Positions 23,501 through 34,763 of a stretch of DNA of 64,000 nt are shown here, piece by piece. The notes beneath the pieces were generated by a model. It worked only from the letters and a program-made list of their open reading frames with translations. It was not told where the DNA came from and did not search any database. This stretch comes from Anseranas semipalmata (lineage: Eukaryota > Chordata > Aves > Anseriformes > Anseranatidae). The number at the start of each line of letters is the position of its first letter. The stretch's first letter is position 1. Position numbers and translations under genes: made by a program. The DNA lies in assembly GCA_013399115.1 (NCBI GenBank), contig VXAA01005612.1:181385-245384 (forward strand). Direction: 5' to 3'.

Positions 23501-26500
23501 GAAAATCAGTGTTCTTTGAAATCTGTTGCTGTTTTTACTAGTAATAAGATATTAACAGGAAAAACACTACTTTTTTTTGTTTTTGTTTTGTTTTGCTTTG
23601 CTTTTGCCACACATTGTCACTGTACTCATTCATTGTCTATTTATGATTCTTGTATTTTAATGTCAGTCTCTGCCTTGGTTTGGAGAGGTCTATCAGCTCT
23701 ATTGATTCAGAGCCTTGCCTGGAGTAAGCAGGGAGTGTTCTGGTGGCAGCTGGGATGGGCTTAGATTTCACTTAAACTATTTTATACAGCTTTTTCCAAG
23801 GGACATCCCCTCAATATTTGCTGGAAAACTCGTGACTGACTTGTAGTATTTAACATAGGCAATCTGTATCCCAGAGCTGAGTTAAAAATTTAACAGCTAA
23901 ATTAAATACATTGAATTTCTTCTCTTCAATTTTGGCCTGTAATTTCTAGAAAGTAGACATATGTAGCTAAGGCATACTGCTGATGGCAACATCTTCCCCA
24001 TCAACTTGGGAGTCATCTTCATATCTTTTCCCTTGTTCTTTTTTCATCTATAGGCAGAACATAAGTTTTGTTGACTCTCCAACATTTTCTCTTTCCATCT
24101 GTTCCCAGTCCTGGCCAACTCAAACATGAATCTGACACATACCAAGTGTAGCTGTTAAGTTTATTACTGTAGCTTGTGATTTGACCACTTTGTTCCTGTC
24201 TTCAAGTACCTCTATGGGCTTCCTTTTTTCCATTGCAGATTTATAATTCTTGATCTTGCCTTCCCTATTTACCTGATTATGTTTTATTTATTTATATATT
24301 TGTTTGTTTGTCTTATGTAGTAAAGTTATGTTGCATTCCTTACAACCTTCCTTATCTGGTTCTTTCTGGGGTGTATGTAATCCTCACTCATGCTTCTTTC
24401 TTTTTTATTTTAGTAATCTTCCAAGTAAGATTTCTGGTCTTCTTACTGTAAAGCTAAATGTCTAAAATTAAGCTTCCAAATCCACATTAAGGTCCACAAC
24501 TAAAATCTTTTTCTTCTGAAGAGCTGTACACTTGTAGTGCCTAAGGAAATCAAGACTGTAATTTTCCCTTGACTTTGTGATAATTAGAAATAAAATATTT
24601 CATTGTGGTAAAACTTTACTTTCTAGAGAGGGAATTTTGCAGTGTAATGCTGGATTAGGAATTATTGGCAATATGACTTGCAAACACTGATTTGACTGCA
24701 GCGTTCTCAGAATCCCAAACATTATATGTTACATAATCTGAAGTATGATGGTGTAATCGTTCTTTCCAAGGCCTGCTATGTGTGAGAGATAATTGGTGCC
24801 AACTAAGGAATTTAAGCTAAAGCTCTGGTACTGTTGAAATCATCATCAGAATGTCTTTAACTTCAGGAGTATTAGACTGGTTTTCAGACTGCATCCTTTA
24901 GTAAAGACTTTTTCAGTTCTCTAATGATATATTCAGCTTATCTTTTGGAGGATCCTCCATCCCTTGCAGAAAGATATGTGGAAAGGAGATAACAGAGGTA
25001 GTATATGTAGGTATCCTCATATTAATGCAGATAGCTTGCTTGTTATGTTGGAATTCATGCCATTTTACTCTTAACTATCAAATATTAAACATCTGATTTA
25101 AATGCTCAGTGTGTTCCCAATATTGCAGGAGGGACCGAATTGCCCTCTGAAGGTGTCAGTCTCTCTCTCACTGACAGAGTCCAGACAGCTCAGATTCAAT
25201 TCATCTGCCCACCCACAGGTGTTTGATAGCATTTGAAATGGTGTTTGACATGTGCACATGAATTGTCAGGTATGACACAGGGCATACAGAAGGCCCATGG
25301 CTTTCTGCAGTGGCTACCAGAGGCCACATGAAGTACCAAAGGGCATCACAAATGGCAATAGATACCAATGAATGAGCAGCCAAATTATAGTTTAGACTGG
25401 AGATGGGGTTCACCCATCTGCTGTGAAGTAGGTTCACATGCCTACTTGTGAGATTGTTATTTGTGTCCCTGCTACAGTCAAGAGTCACTTGTATCAGCGG
25501 AACTTAGTGTAGGCATCTACCTTAATGTAAATGGACTTGCTAGTCCTTAGTCATGTTGAGTGGATCAGAGTGGATCAGATTGAATCAGTTTACTTATGTA
25601 GATAGACACTTGTTTTTGGTTATCTTAATCTGAGAACAGACTCCCATGCTGGAAGTAAACTTCCAGGTTCCATCTTTGATGTTTATTTACCTGAAAAATT
25701 ACGTATTTTTTATGACTTAGCTCGCCATACAGATTATCTAATTTTCTAACTGCCTGTGCTACACAGGAAACAAATACGTTTGTCTGTACTGGCATACACA
25801 CACATTTTTGTACTGCTAAATAACACATGACCGAAGAGTAGTCTTGACCAGTCAGTGGATCACTGAATGTTGAGTTCACTGTATTGGTAATCTGCTAGCA
25901 TGATCCAGAGCATAATTTTGGACCATCACAGGTAGGACTTTTTCCCCATTTCCTGAACATGGTTGAAGGAATGGCAAACTCCAAGGACTTGTAGGTAACA
26001 AGACTGCACTAGATTTTGCTTTCTTTATAGTCCTCTGGCACTGACCCTGAAGGCTTTATGGCACCAAATACCCTGTATGCCCTCATAGAATACTCAAGGG
26101 AAATCAGCATACAGAATTTTCATGTGATGGAAATATTTCTCTGGTGAGCTACAACGCAGCCTTTATTTCAAATTTCTTGAACCACTCCCTACAAACATTA
26201 ATACTTATGACTTATGGTCACAGAGTAGTGTGAGGGCCCAGAGGAGGCCGATGGCCAACTGTGGGGTAGAATAGAAAGGTCCTCAAGACCACAGCTCAGT
26301 CACTGGCCATGTTTTTTTTTAGCACCATAGAAGTAGCCATAGTTACAAGAACTGAAGGATTAGGATTCTTAGGATTTGTAATAGTATTATTGTTTGAAAA
26401 GAGATTTGATGGACAAGAGGTGGTAAATAGTAAGTTTGAGTTAAAAATAGAGCATAGATGTTAAAATTCTAGATGATACTGGGTAGGGAGTTGGTAAGGC

Positions 26501-27035
26501 CACAATGTGAAGACTGGATGAAAGTGTATGTTGCAGGGCAAAATAAAAACAGAAAAGGGAGATTTTGTTGGCCATAGAGGATTGGGATAGAAAGCTTTAC
26601 GTGTGGAGAAAAAGGTGGGAAGTTATCAATGGTTTTCCTGGTATAGTGAGTGAGGCTGGAACAGTGGCAAATGTCAGCTGCTTTTACATTTATAGTCTTG
26701 ATGGAAATGGAAGAGTTGGGGTCCCAGGAGGTCCGTGTTATTGCTGAATAGTCCTGGTAAAAATCAGAAGGCTAAGGAAGGTTGCTGATTCATTAAATCC
26801 CCAAAGTTTACTTCCCTTAGTAACATTATAGTCACACAGCTGAAGTACTGAATGATTCTCACATTTTCCCCTGATCAGTGAATATAAGAAAGGAACACCT
26901 TTAGGGCAAATATTTGTGATTTTTGTTCTAAGGCAGTAAAAAAGAAAGCTTTTTGTCCTATATATTAAGAAAGAGAGATGACAAGCATAGATGCCTCTAT
27001 TGGAATACAGTTCTTATTTTGAAAAACTTGTGAAA
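23501..27035. other. Unique AT-rich noncoding DNA
   Basis: No gene recognised. It includes a TTTTG-type pentanucleotide stretch (23575-23605) and a small 10-base tandem repeat at 25558-25587 (annotated separately). Open frames are under 100 codons and lack family resemblance. Confidence 0.5.
25558..25587. repeat. 10-bp tandem repeat, three units
   Basis: GAGTGGATCA occurs twice in perfect tandem and is followed by a third, altered unit, GATTGAATCA. Confidence 0.85.
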
Positions 27036-27090
27036 ATTCAGCTAAACTATTCAGCTAAACTAAATTCATTAAACTATTCCTAAACTATCA
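27036..27090. repeat. 13-bp tandem duplication and degenerate extension
   Basis: ATTCAGCTAAACT is repeated twice in perfect tandem (27036-27048, 27049-27061) and followed by two looser copies ending in TAAACTAT. It is a local slippage or duplication product. Confidence 0.85.
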
Positions 27091-29792
27091 AAGAAAATTA
27101 TATGATACATTTGTTGAGAAATTTACTCAGAGATACTGAAGCCATGAATGATTAAAACCAAATCTGAATCAGGGGGAATGAACAACAACAAAAAAATCTC
27201 ATTTTATCCCTCAGTGACAAATCATGTTATGGACAGTTTGAATGACCATAGATGTTAAGACATGATATGAATGGGAACTACAAACACTAACATATAGTAC
27301 TGTACTGTATTCCTAATGATCTTAAAACATACTTACTGCTCTTAGGCTCAACAGAAACAGGAGTTTTGCTTCTGCTGTGTTCACAACAGCCTATGTTGCT
27401 CTTAAATGATTCAGTAATCTTTGCTTGAAATTCAGGGTTGGTTTGAACCTTTTTTAATGCTGTTCAAAATATTTCTTGAGTTTCTGACTGTTCGATCTTG
27501 CAAGGAATAACTGAGACCACAACATCTGAAACAGCAGCATCCATAGTGTATTTTGTCGGTTGTTTTACAATTCACTAATCAACAGTGAAAGTCTAAGCTC
27601 CTTAGCACACTGATCAGGAGTGGGGACTGCATGACATGTCCACATCTCATATCCTTCAAACCTAAAAAGGAATGGTCAGAGAGATCTAATTATAAATGTG
27701 TCATTCTGTATTTACTTTAAAAGAAAAGCTCATTGAATGACTCTTAATGTAGATGACAAGTGAACAAACTGAAATGTACCCCAAGCTGATTGCTACCAGA
27801 GAGATTACAGGATTAAAGGAGCTGTGTTGCTTTTCTCATTGTCTCTAAAAAAAAAAAAAAAAACAAAACAAAACAACAACAAAAAAACACTTTTAAAAAA
27901 TCCACCACATAATATATTTCTTTAGCCTTTCACGTTATATGTCTAATGATAGAAAGGTATTTAATATTTAAGAGAAACACTATAGTTTGGGTTAATGAAC
28001 ACAGATGACACAAATCTTCCTCTTTTCCTATATTATCTTGCTATTATCTTGCTATTGTTATATTGTTAGCATTATTCATTTTGAGGGAAGCATAACTAGG
28101 CACTAGCTGCAGGATACATGTTTCCACACATAGTGCATCTCTTCTGAACAGTTCAGTCTGGTGTGAGGAAGTCATTTTCGTCCAGTTATTCTGCAATGCA
28201 GCTCTCTCTTTATTTTGTTAACATAGGTCCTGGCTTTCTCCCAGAGGGAGAATTCTGATTTTTTTTCCATCCTTGTTAAAGTTCTAAAAAATTACTCCTC
28301 ATTTTCCCTATGATTTAACCCTTGCACAAGAATTGGTAAGGCTTAATCAAAGACACACTCTTCTTCTTAGCTACAGGCACTGCCTTGGATTCTCTCTGGA
28401 GCCAGGTTATACTATTTCTCAACTGGCTGAAAGAAATGCTGCTGAGAGGCATGTGGCAATTGCCCCTGCTCCAGGGCTTTGCTGCTGTTTCTGCATTGCA
28501 CCTCTCCCAGAGGGTTAAACACCCTTGAGGGCTTGAGTTCCTTTGCCATGTCTTTCTTCTTTCTATATTGCCCCTCACTGCTCGCCTTCCCAGTGGGAAA
28601 ACTCTAGCACTGTTTATTTGCATTTTCATGTCCTTGAATACCGGTCAGCAATGCTGTGTATCGCACGTTGATTCTGGCTTTCATCTTTTCGAGAGTGGGT
28701 ATTATTTGTTATATTTCAGGTGCCAGCATGAGTGATTGTCATCCACAGACAGATGTGCTTTTGAAGTAGCAGAAAAAAAAAGATTGACATGACTTTTGAC
28801 ATGATTTTTGTCAAGACTTTAGCATGCCATTTGCTGGAATACCTAGTCTAATGAATACCTTTTACTCCTCCGAGATGTGCAATCTAATGTTATGCTATCT
28901 TTTTTTCCTCTTTGATATCTAAATGTCAATCATCGGTGGGAAAATTATGTTAGTGAATAGGTAGCATGCAATTTATCCCATAGAAATTAAATATCTATCT
29001 GGGTTAGTGAAAAGAGTCTTTTCCATACCCAAATGTAATTTCTGCATATAATTTTGTGCTTGCCAAAATCTCATTTGCACATATGGAACATTGTTTTTAT
29101 AAGTTACCTTGGAGTGAGTGTTTAATACATGTGATGTTATTTTAAAAATAATTTTGTACATGTGCTGCTAACAAAAGGAACGTTACTGCCAGCAGTAGAA
29201 TTAAGGCTTGTTTCCCTAGGGAGTGCTCTGACCATTGAGTTAAACTGGTAGCTATTGTAGCCTCAGGCCAGAAAAGCCTTGCTATTTCACCACAGACTTC
29301 TTACAGCAACACAACATTTTTTTTTTTTTCAATTCATTTGGGAGTTGTGTCTTAATGCAGATGTGAAAAGCATCATCCCTCAGCTGATGGTAAAAATTTT
29401 GTGATGCTTTACTCACTTAATGCTGAGTTATGGTGGAAATACTGTGGAGGTACTCAAGAACTCCTAATTTACCTTGAATGATTTCATCAGGACTAATGCT
29501 AACATAAGAATGATTTTTTGTATCTTCAAAGTGCTACAACACTGTTGTTTGTAAAAAATAAAAATAAAAAAAAAAAGCTTATTCTTTAGTACATATGCTT
29601 TAAATATCAACAAACATTTGTTCTATGTATTTTGTCTTTTGTGCAAAAGAAATGGTGAAACTTTTCAGACTAAATTTTGGCTCAGTTTGGAGCATGCATG
29701 GTGACCAACTTTATCTGAGATGTGTGAATGAAGATAAACATTTTAAATTCATGGCTAGACACATTTGGGGGCTCACTGATCCCTGCTTCTTC
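27091..29792. other. Unique AT-rich noncoding DNA with A-runs
   Basis: No gene recognised. It contains an A-rich tract at 27847-27888 (17 A, then AAAAC-type units) and a duplicated ATTATCTTGCT near 28030-28055. Frames at 28315-28629 (minus, 104 codons) and 28333-28518 (plus) overlap antisense and look like chance. Confidence 0.5.
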
Positions 29793-29839
29793 TTTTTTTT
29801 TTTTTTTTTTTTATTTTTTTTTTTTTTTTTTTTATTTTT
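29793..29839. repeat. Long poly(T) tract
   Basis: About 47 bases of T broken only by two A residues. It could be the reversed poly(A) tail of a minus-strand retrocopy, but the sequence to its right shows no recognisable gene and no clear target-site duplication, so it is called as simple sequence only. Confidence 0.85.
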
Positions 29840-32410
29840 AGTTCCTAAGTATAAACACTGTGAATTTTGGCTAAATAAAAGCAGAAGGAAAATTGCCCCG
29901 CTAAAGGAGGGGAGGGTTTGACTTTATACATGTGGATTTTTATACTTCAAAGGCAAAGAAATGGAGGTGACAGAGCTATTTATATTGTACCAACTGAGCC
30001 AGGAGACCTGGCCACAACATGGTCGGTGGGTGTCTGAACCTGTGCAAAAGCACATGTGAAATGCGTAGCTTTCTCCAAACATTATCACTGTTTGCTACCT
30101 ACGATAAAACAGCAGTCTGCTGAGGGACTTACTGTTTCCAGGCAAATGGTTAGGTTTCATCCATTCATCATCTTGCCCACTCGACAACTTTTCACCTCTT
30201 CTGACCAGGAGATCAATCATGTTATAATTAGGCTATTTGACACTGTTATTGCAATACAAGAAGTGCCTAAGACTACAATAAAATTGCATATTAATGCAGA
30301 AATCACAGGAGATAAACTACCTTTGCGCTTCAGAAAATGCAGCTGCTTTGGTTATAGCAGATCAATAATACGGGAATAAATTTGGCTTTAGCTTCTAAAA
30401 TATCACTTAGAGAGTCAAACTGGGAGGCTTCCTACAAGGGATTTACCTAAAGTATTCTTATGTCATCACAGCTCACAGCTCATTACATTGGGTACAAAAC
30501 AGGGAGGGAAACATTTACTCAGGGAAGTAAATGTGTAGTCAAAACCTCTTTTAACAATAGTACTTGGGATGGGGGTGAATGCTTATACAGGGATGTACAT
30601 GTAAATGTAAAGCTATGTTATAGCTTTAAATAATTTACTACAACCAGATACAAATAGCTTAGTTAAAAATGCCTTCTTTAAGCAAAAAAGTTAATAATGT
30701 TTATAGGAAATTCATATGTGAATATTTGTATGTGGAAGTTTACCATGTGTTGTGTCCATTGCAGAACACATTGAGCTACCTGTACCAAGAGGGAGAGAAA
30801 AAAAGAAAAAAAAAAAAAAGAAGAAGAAAAAAAGCACTATATACAAAACTATCTACGTATATTTGCCTACTTATACAATTATTAGAGATTTCATCAAAAA
30901 TAAAATTTCTCCTTCAGGGAAATACCAATGTTTTAATTTCCTCTCAATCTGCATTGAATCAAGAAGTTGCAACTTAAGAAAATCCAAGAAGAAATTTTGA
31001 AATAGATATATTTCTAAACATCTAGGTCACTGTTACTAAGAATTTCATTTCGGCAATGTCAAAACAGTTCAGCCTGACAATCTCAGCATATTAGAATGTA
31101 ATATTGAATTATAGGAAACAATATTGCATTATTTAGAAATTAAATTTTAAAACAAGTGCAAATAGAAACGGAACAAGATTGTATCATCAGGACAAAATCG
31201 GGTAAGAAAGCCCAATGTTCCATTTTTTATCTGAAGCATTTGAATTTTTCTGTCAAATACTATAAAAATCAACGCATTCACTTAAAACTTTCAATTTCAA
31301 TGAAACAGCATTTTCTGATGGGAATGGTTCTTTGGAAAAATGTTACCAGCTCTATCAGATAAATGCTTTGAGATAGGCACTCCTCTGAAAAGGACCATTA
31401 ATTTTGAAGGTGACAATTTCCGCAGTGAAGGAATAAGGTAGACAGGCACTAACATTACTTCGTCAAGAGGGAATCCAGATAACTTCTTCCTTTTAAAAGA
31501 GAAAGGGACTGTACATTTGTTTGTTTCAGTAAGTTTTTTGTCAGCTGAAGCTTCATTTTGGACTGTAAAGAGGAAATTGGATTGAGTGAATGCATGGGAG
31601 AGGTCAAATGTTTGGGGTGTGTGTGTGTGTGTGTGTGTGTGTCTCAGTGGCTGTAATATCATTGGGGTGAGAGGGGGAGTGTGTGCTTTTTCACTATCAT
31701 GCTATTTGTCTTAGTATTGTAGTAAAGCAGGGGAGGATGCTTTGAATGACTCGTGATTCTGTGATTGCAGACAGAGCTGCCCGGCAAACCCAAAAAGTAC
31801 ATGCCTCCCTCTGTGCATAAAACTAATCTCTTGCATATGAATATTCTATTTCCTACCCCATTCTGATGATGTAATTTCTGTAACTTTTCACTAAACTTAA
31901 AATAAAAGTGACCAATATCTTTCTTATTTATCTCAGTTAGAAGAGACAACACCCTCCACCCCAAATCCTCCATTCATAAAAACCTGTACCTCTGTAGGTG
32001 GACAGATTTTTTCATTCATGCACATGTGGAAGAAGGAAAGTACTTTGAAGAGAAAAGCTAATATGCATAAAAGTGTTCTCCAGAGTATATTTTCGAAGAA
32101 GTGCTCAAATTCACACACAACTTTGGTTAATGGAATTTCTGCACCTATCCCCCCTGGAGGGCTTTTGAAATGTACTCTGTTTATGAGCAGCTAATTAAAT
32201 GTGGTTTCTGGTATGCAGGTAATTAGTTGTTTTTAACAATTATTCAGGTGCTGTAAGTAAAAGGTAACGATGAATTTTAATTTTAAAATGTTGATTCTTT
32301 TCCCACACTGAAATATGTACGCTAAAAGGCAGCTGATACCATCTTTCCAATTTGGCAGCCAAGTAACCAAAAAAAGAAGATGCACTGATATTTTTTTGAA
32401 GTGTCAGTCT
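29840..32410. other. Unique AT-rich noncoding DNA
   Basis: No gene recognised. It contains an A/G-rich tract at 30798-30833 and a (GT)n tract at 31617-31642. The block at 32160-32290 has several TAATTA-type homeodomain sites close together (see findings). Confidence 0.5.
31617..31642. repeat. (GT)n dinucleotide microsatellite
   Basis: Thirteen GT units, uninterrupted. Confidence 0.95.
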
Positions 32411-32470
32411 TAAGGCTCTGATCCATAATCCGGTGAATTTAGTAGACCTGGGTTTTGAATCAGAACTTTA
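32411..32470. repeat. Decayed sauropsid interspersed repeat (end fragment)
   Basis: Begins TAAGGCTCTGATCCATAATCC. The 13-mer AGGCTCTGATCCA (32413-32425) recurs exactly at 62721-62733. Phrases of the form 'aaggctctgatcctgcaa' start a type of interspersed repeat I remember from sauropsid genomes. The copy is too eroded to classify. Confidence 0.3.
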
Positions 32471-32587
32471 GTTGTTATAATTGTAGGCGCTCATTTTAAA
32501 AAATATACGTATATATGTATACACATGTACTTGCACACACACAGACACTGAGCTTGAACTTAATCAAGAAAAATGTTCTTTGGTTTA

Positions 32588-32640
32588 TGAGGTCAGATTA
32601 GATGATCTTAGTGGTCCCATCTGTCTCTACAATCCATGAG
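32588..32640 (+). mobile_element. Old CR1 LINE 3' tail
   Basis: GAGGTCAGATTAGATGATCTTAGTGGTCCC followed by ATCTGTCTC and AATCCATGAG fits the 3' end of old CR1 subfamilies ('gaggtcagactagatgatctaatggtcccttctggccttaaaatctatgaa'). Only about 50 bases can be recognised, in line with the strong 5' truncation of CR1 copies. Confidence 0.6.
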
Positions 32641-33826
32641 GTTAATTTATTGATACAACTGAAAAATAATGTATAACTGTGCAAAATTAAATTTGATATA
32701 TGAAGACTGATAGCTGCTAAATAGAAAAGGTAAATGAAATTTCATTAGTAGTGACAGGGAGTCAGAGTTATTTGTTCTTTTAAATTTTATTTTCCTTATC
32801 ACCAGAAAGAATGTATTCTCTTGGTGATGGTTTGACACATTTTTCCCTTCTATTGCCTTCATTTTTGTAACGTTGTAGCTCTTGTTACTTCCACAAAGCA
32901 ACTCTTCATTTTTTTCAGTCTTTACAAGGTCAGCATGCGGTCCAATAATTGTGGGGAATTTTGACAAATATAAAATTTGTTTTGCCTAATTTATGTTGTC
33001 ATCTTGTGTATGTCTAAAAAAGGATGAATATCATCTATGCTGCACAAATTAACATTTATGTAAAATAAGTGTGTGTTTCTGTTGGGGTTGCTGCACTATA
33101 TTGTTCTGTTATTGGAAGGCAAAGATGAACTTCCTTGTGGCATAAATGGCACCAATGGATGTTTTGCTTTGCCCTCACAGTGCAAAGTAACTAGTGTTTT
33201 TTGATGATTCCATCCCATTATTCTAATTAGTGCTTTCTGTCCCATAATTACTCTCTATTTAAAATAATATTATTTAAGCTGATAGGTGGTTGAATGTCTT
33301 TCTAATTCTGAAAGAGCAGTATAGTATTTTCCCATTCAGTTTCAGTTATATTAAATCAAAATAGTCCAGCCTAGAGAAGGTAACACAAATGGGTCATATA
33401 TATGACTAATACCGTGTCTAGCATGCAGTGACAATCCTTGAAGGCTACAAAGATTTAAAAATATATGTTTAATGCAATCCAGAATTTCATTTTGGAAAGT
33501 GATAAAACCCAAATGTTTGCACAGCCCTGGGAAATGGAGGGTCTGCCTTCAGTTGGGGGTAGGGGGAATACATCCCTAGCTCTTCAGAGCTGCTCTTTAT
33601 ACATAAGCTGAGTTTCGACGTTGATTCTTGTTGGCATTCTAGTGCTATTGTGGTGATGGTCAGTGGAGAACGAAATTTACAATTGAGCATTGGCAGCAAC
33701 TTCTACTAGTTATTCACTGTATATCTTTCCTACTCTGAGAAAGGATGAGACAAAAATATGTCTTTTTGCAGATGACAATTTTATCTCTTTTATTTTAATA
33801 TTTTTTAATATTTATATCTTTATTTT
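32641..33826. other. Unique AT-rich noncoding DNA, with an L1-like RT motif near its right end
   Basis: No gene recognised for most of its length. At 33735-33790 a short plus-strand stretch translates with an FADD motif (33765-33776) in an L1-like context (see findings). Confidence 0.5.
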
Positions 33827-34763
33827 AATATCTTTATCAATGATCTGGACCAGGGGATTGAGTGCACCCTCACTAAGTTTGCAGATGGCACCAAGTTGGG
33901 CAGGAGTTTTGATCTGCTTTGGGGTAGGAAGGCTCTGCAGAGGGATCTGGATAAACTGGATTGATGGGACGAGGCCAACTGTGTGAAGTTCAACAAGGCC
34001 AAGTGCCGGGTCCTGCACTTGGGGCACAACCCCAAGCAGTGCTACAGGCTGGGGGAAGAGTGACTGGAAAGCTGCCTGGCAGAAAGGGATCTGGGGGTAT
34101 TGGTGGATAGCCGGCTGAATATGAGCCAGCAGTGTGCTCAGGTGGCCAAGAAAGCCAACAGCATCCTGGCTTGTATCAGGAACTGTGTGGCCAGCAGGAC
34201 TAGGGAAGTGGTTGTCCCCCTGTACTCGGCTCTGGTGAGGCCGCACCTCGAGTCCTGTGTTCAGTTTTGGGCCCCTCACTCCAGGAAGGACATCGAGGTG
34301 CTGGAGCCTGTCCAGAGAAGGGCAACGAAGCTGGTGAGGGGTCTGGAGAACAAGTCTTATGAGGAGCGGCTGAGGGAGCTGGGGTTGTTTAGCCTGGGGA
34401 AAAGGAGGCTTAAGGGAGACCGTATTGCTCTCTACAACTACCTCAAAGGAGGTTGTAGCAAGGGAGTCGGTCTCTTCTCCCAAGCAACAAGTGATAGGAC
34501 AAGAAGAAATGGCCTCAAGTTGCACCAGGGGAGTTTTAGGTTAGATATTAGGAAAAATGTCTTCACTGAAAGGGTTGTGAGGTATTGGAACAGGCTGCCC
34601 AGGGAAGTAGTTGAGTCACCATCCCTGATGGTATTCAAAAGACATGTAGGTGTGGTGCTTAAGGACATGGTTTAGTGGCAGACTTGGCAGTGCTAGGTTA
34701 ACGATTGGACTTGGCAATCTTAGAGGTCTTTTCCAACCTAAACAATTCTATGATTCTATGATT
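33827..34763 (+). mobile_element. CR1 LINE, 5'-truncated copy with intact 3' end
   Basis: Non-LTR retrotransposon of the CR1 clade. The copy starts inside ORF2, in the reverse-transcriptase palm just upstream of the catalytic FADD box, and runs through the 3' untranslated region (GGACTTGGCAATCTTAGAGG, TTTTCCAACCTAAACAATTC) to the CR1 tail of two ATTCTATG units plus ATT (34745-34763). The 5' truncation is normal for this family, which primes reverse transcription at its 3' end. No target-site duplication is evident, also usual for CR1. The higher GC content contrasts with the host DNA. The long preserved reading frame suggests it is younger than the other CR1 copies here except perhaps the one at 63287. 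Confidence 0.95.
33830..34675 (+). pseudogene. CR1 ORF2 C-terminal remnant (dead reverse transcriptase)
   Basis: ORF2 of CR1 encodes an endonuclease-reverse transcriptase used for its own transposition. Only the last 280 or so codons are present. One frame runs the whole way, beginning with the residues IFINDLD and [12 protein letters not shown], which match the CR1 palm region. The catalytic FADD box reads FADG (33878-33889), so the second aspartate is lost. Two in-frame nonsense codons interrupt it: TGA at 33962-33964, where family members usually have an arginine CGA codon (a CpG-decay type change), and TGA at 34061-34063 in place of an expected tryptophan. After these, 34100-34675 is open for 191 codons, with motifs typical of the CR1 C-terminus such as [31 protein letters not shown] and [10 protein letters not shown], and ends at TAG. 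It is non-functional. Confidence 0.92.

Noticed and set aside
29793..29839. Poly(T) as the tail of a minus-strand processed pseudogene
   Set aside because: The sequence to the right has no recognisable coding similarity, no clear reversed polyadenylation signal at the right distance and no visible target-site duplication.
33812..34525. 237-codon minus-strand frame
   Set aside because: It is the antisense shadow of the CR1 ORF2 remnant and has no family resemblance of its own.
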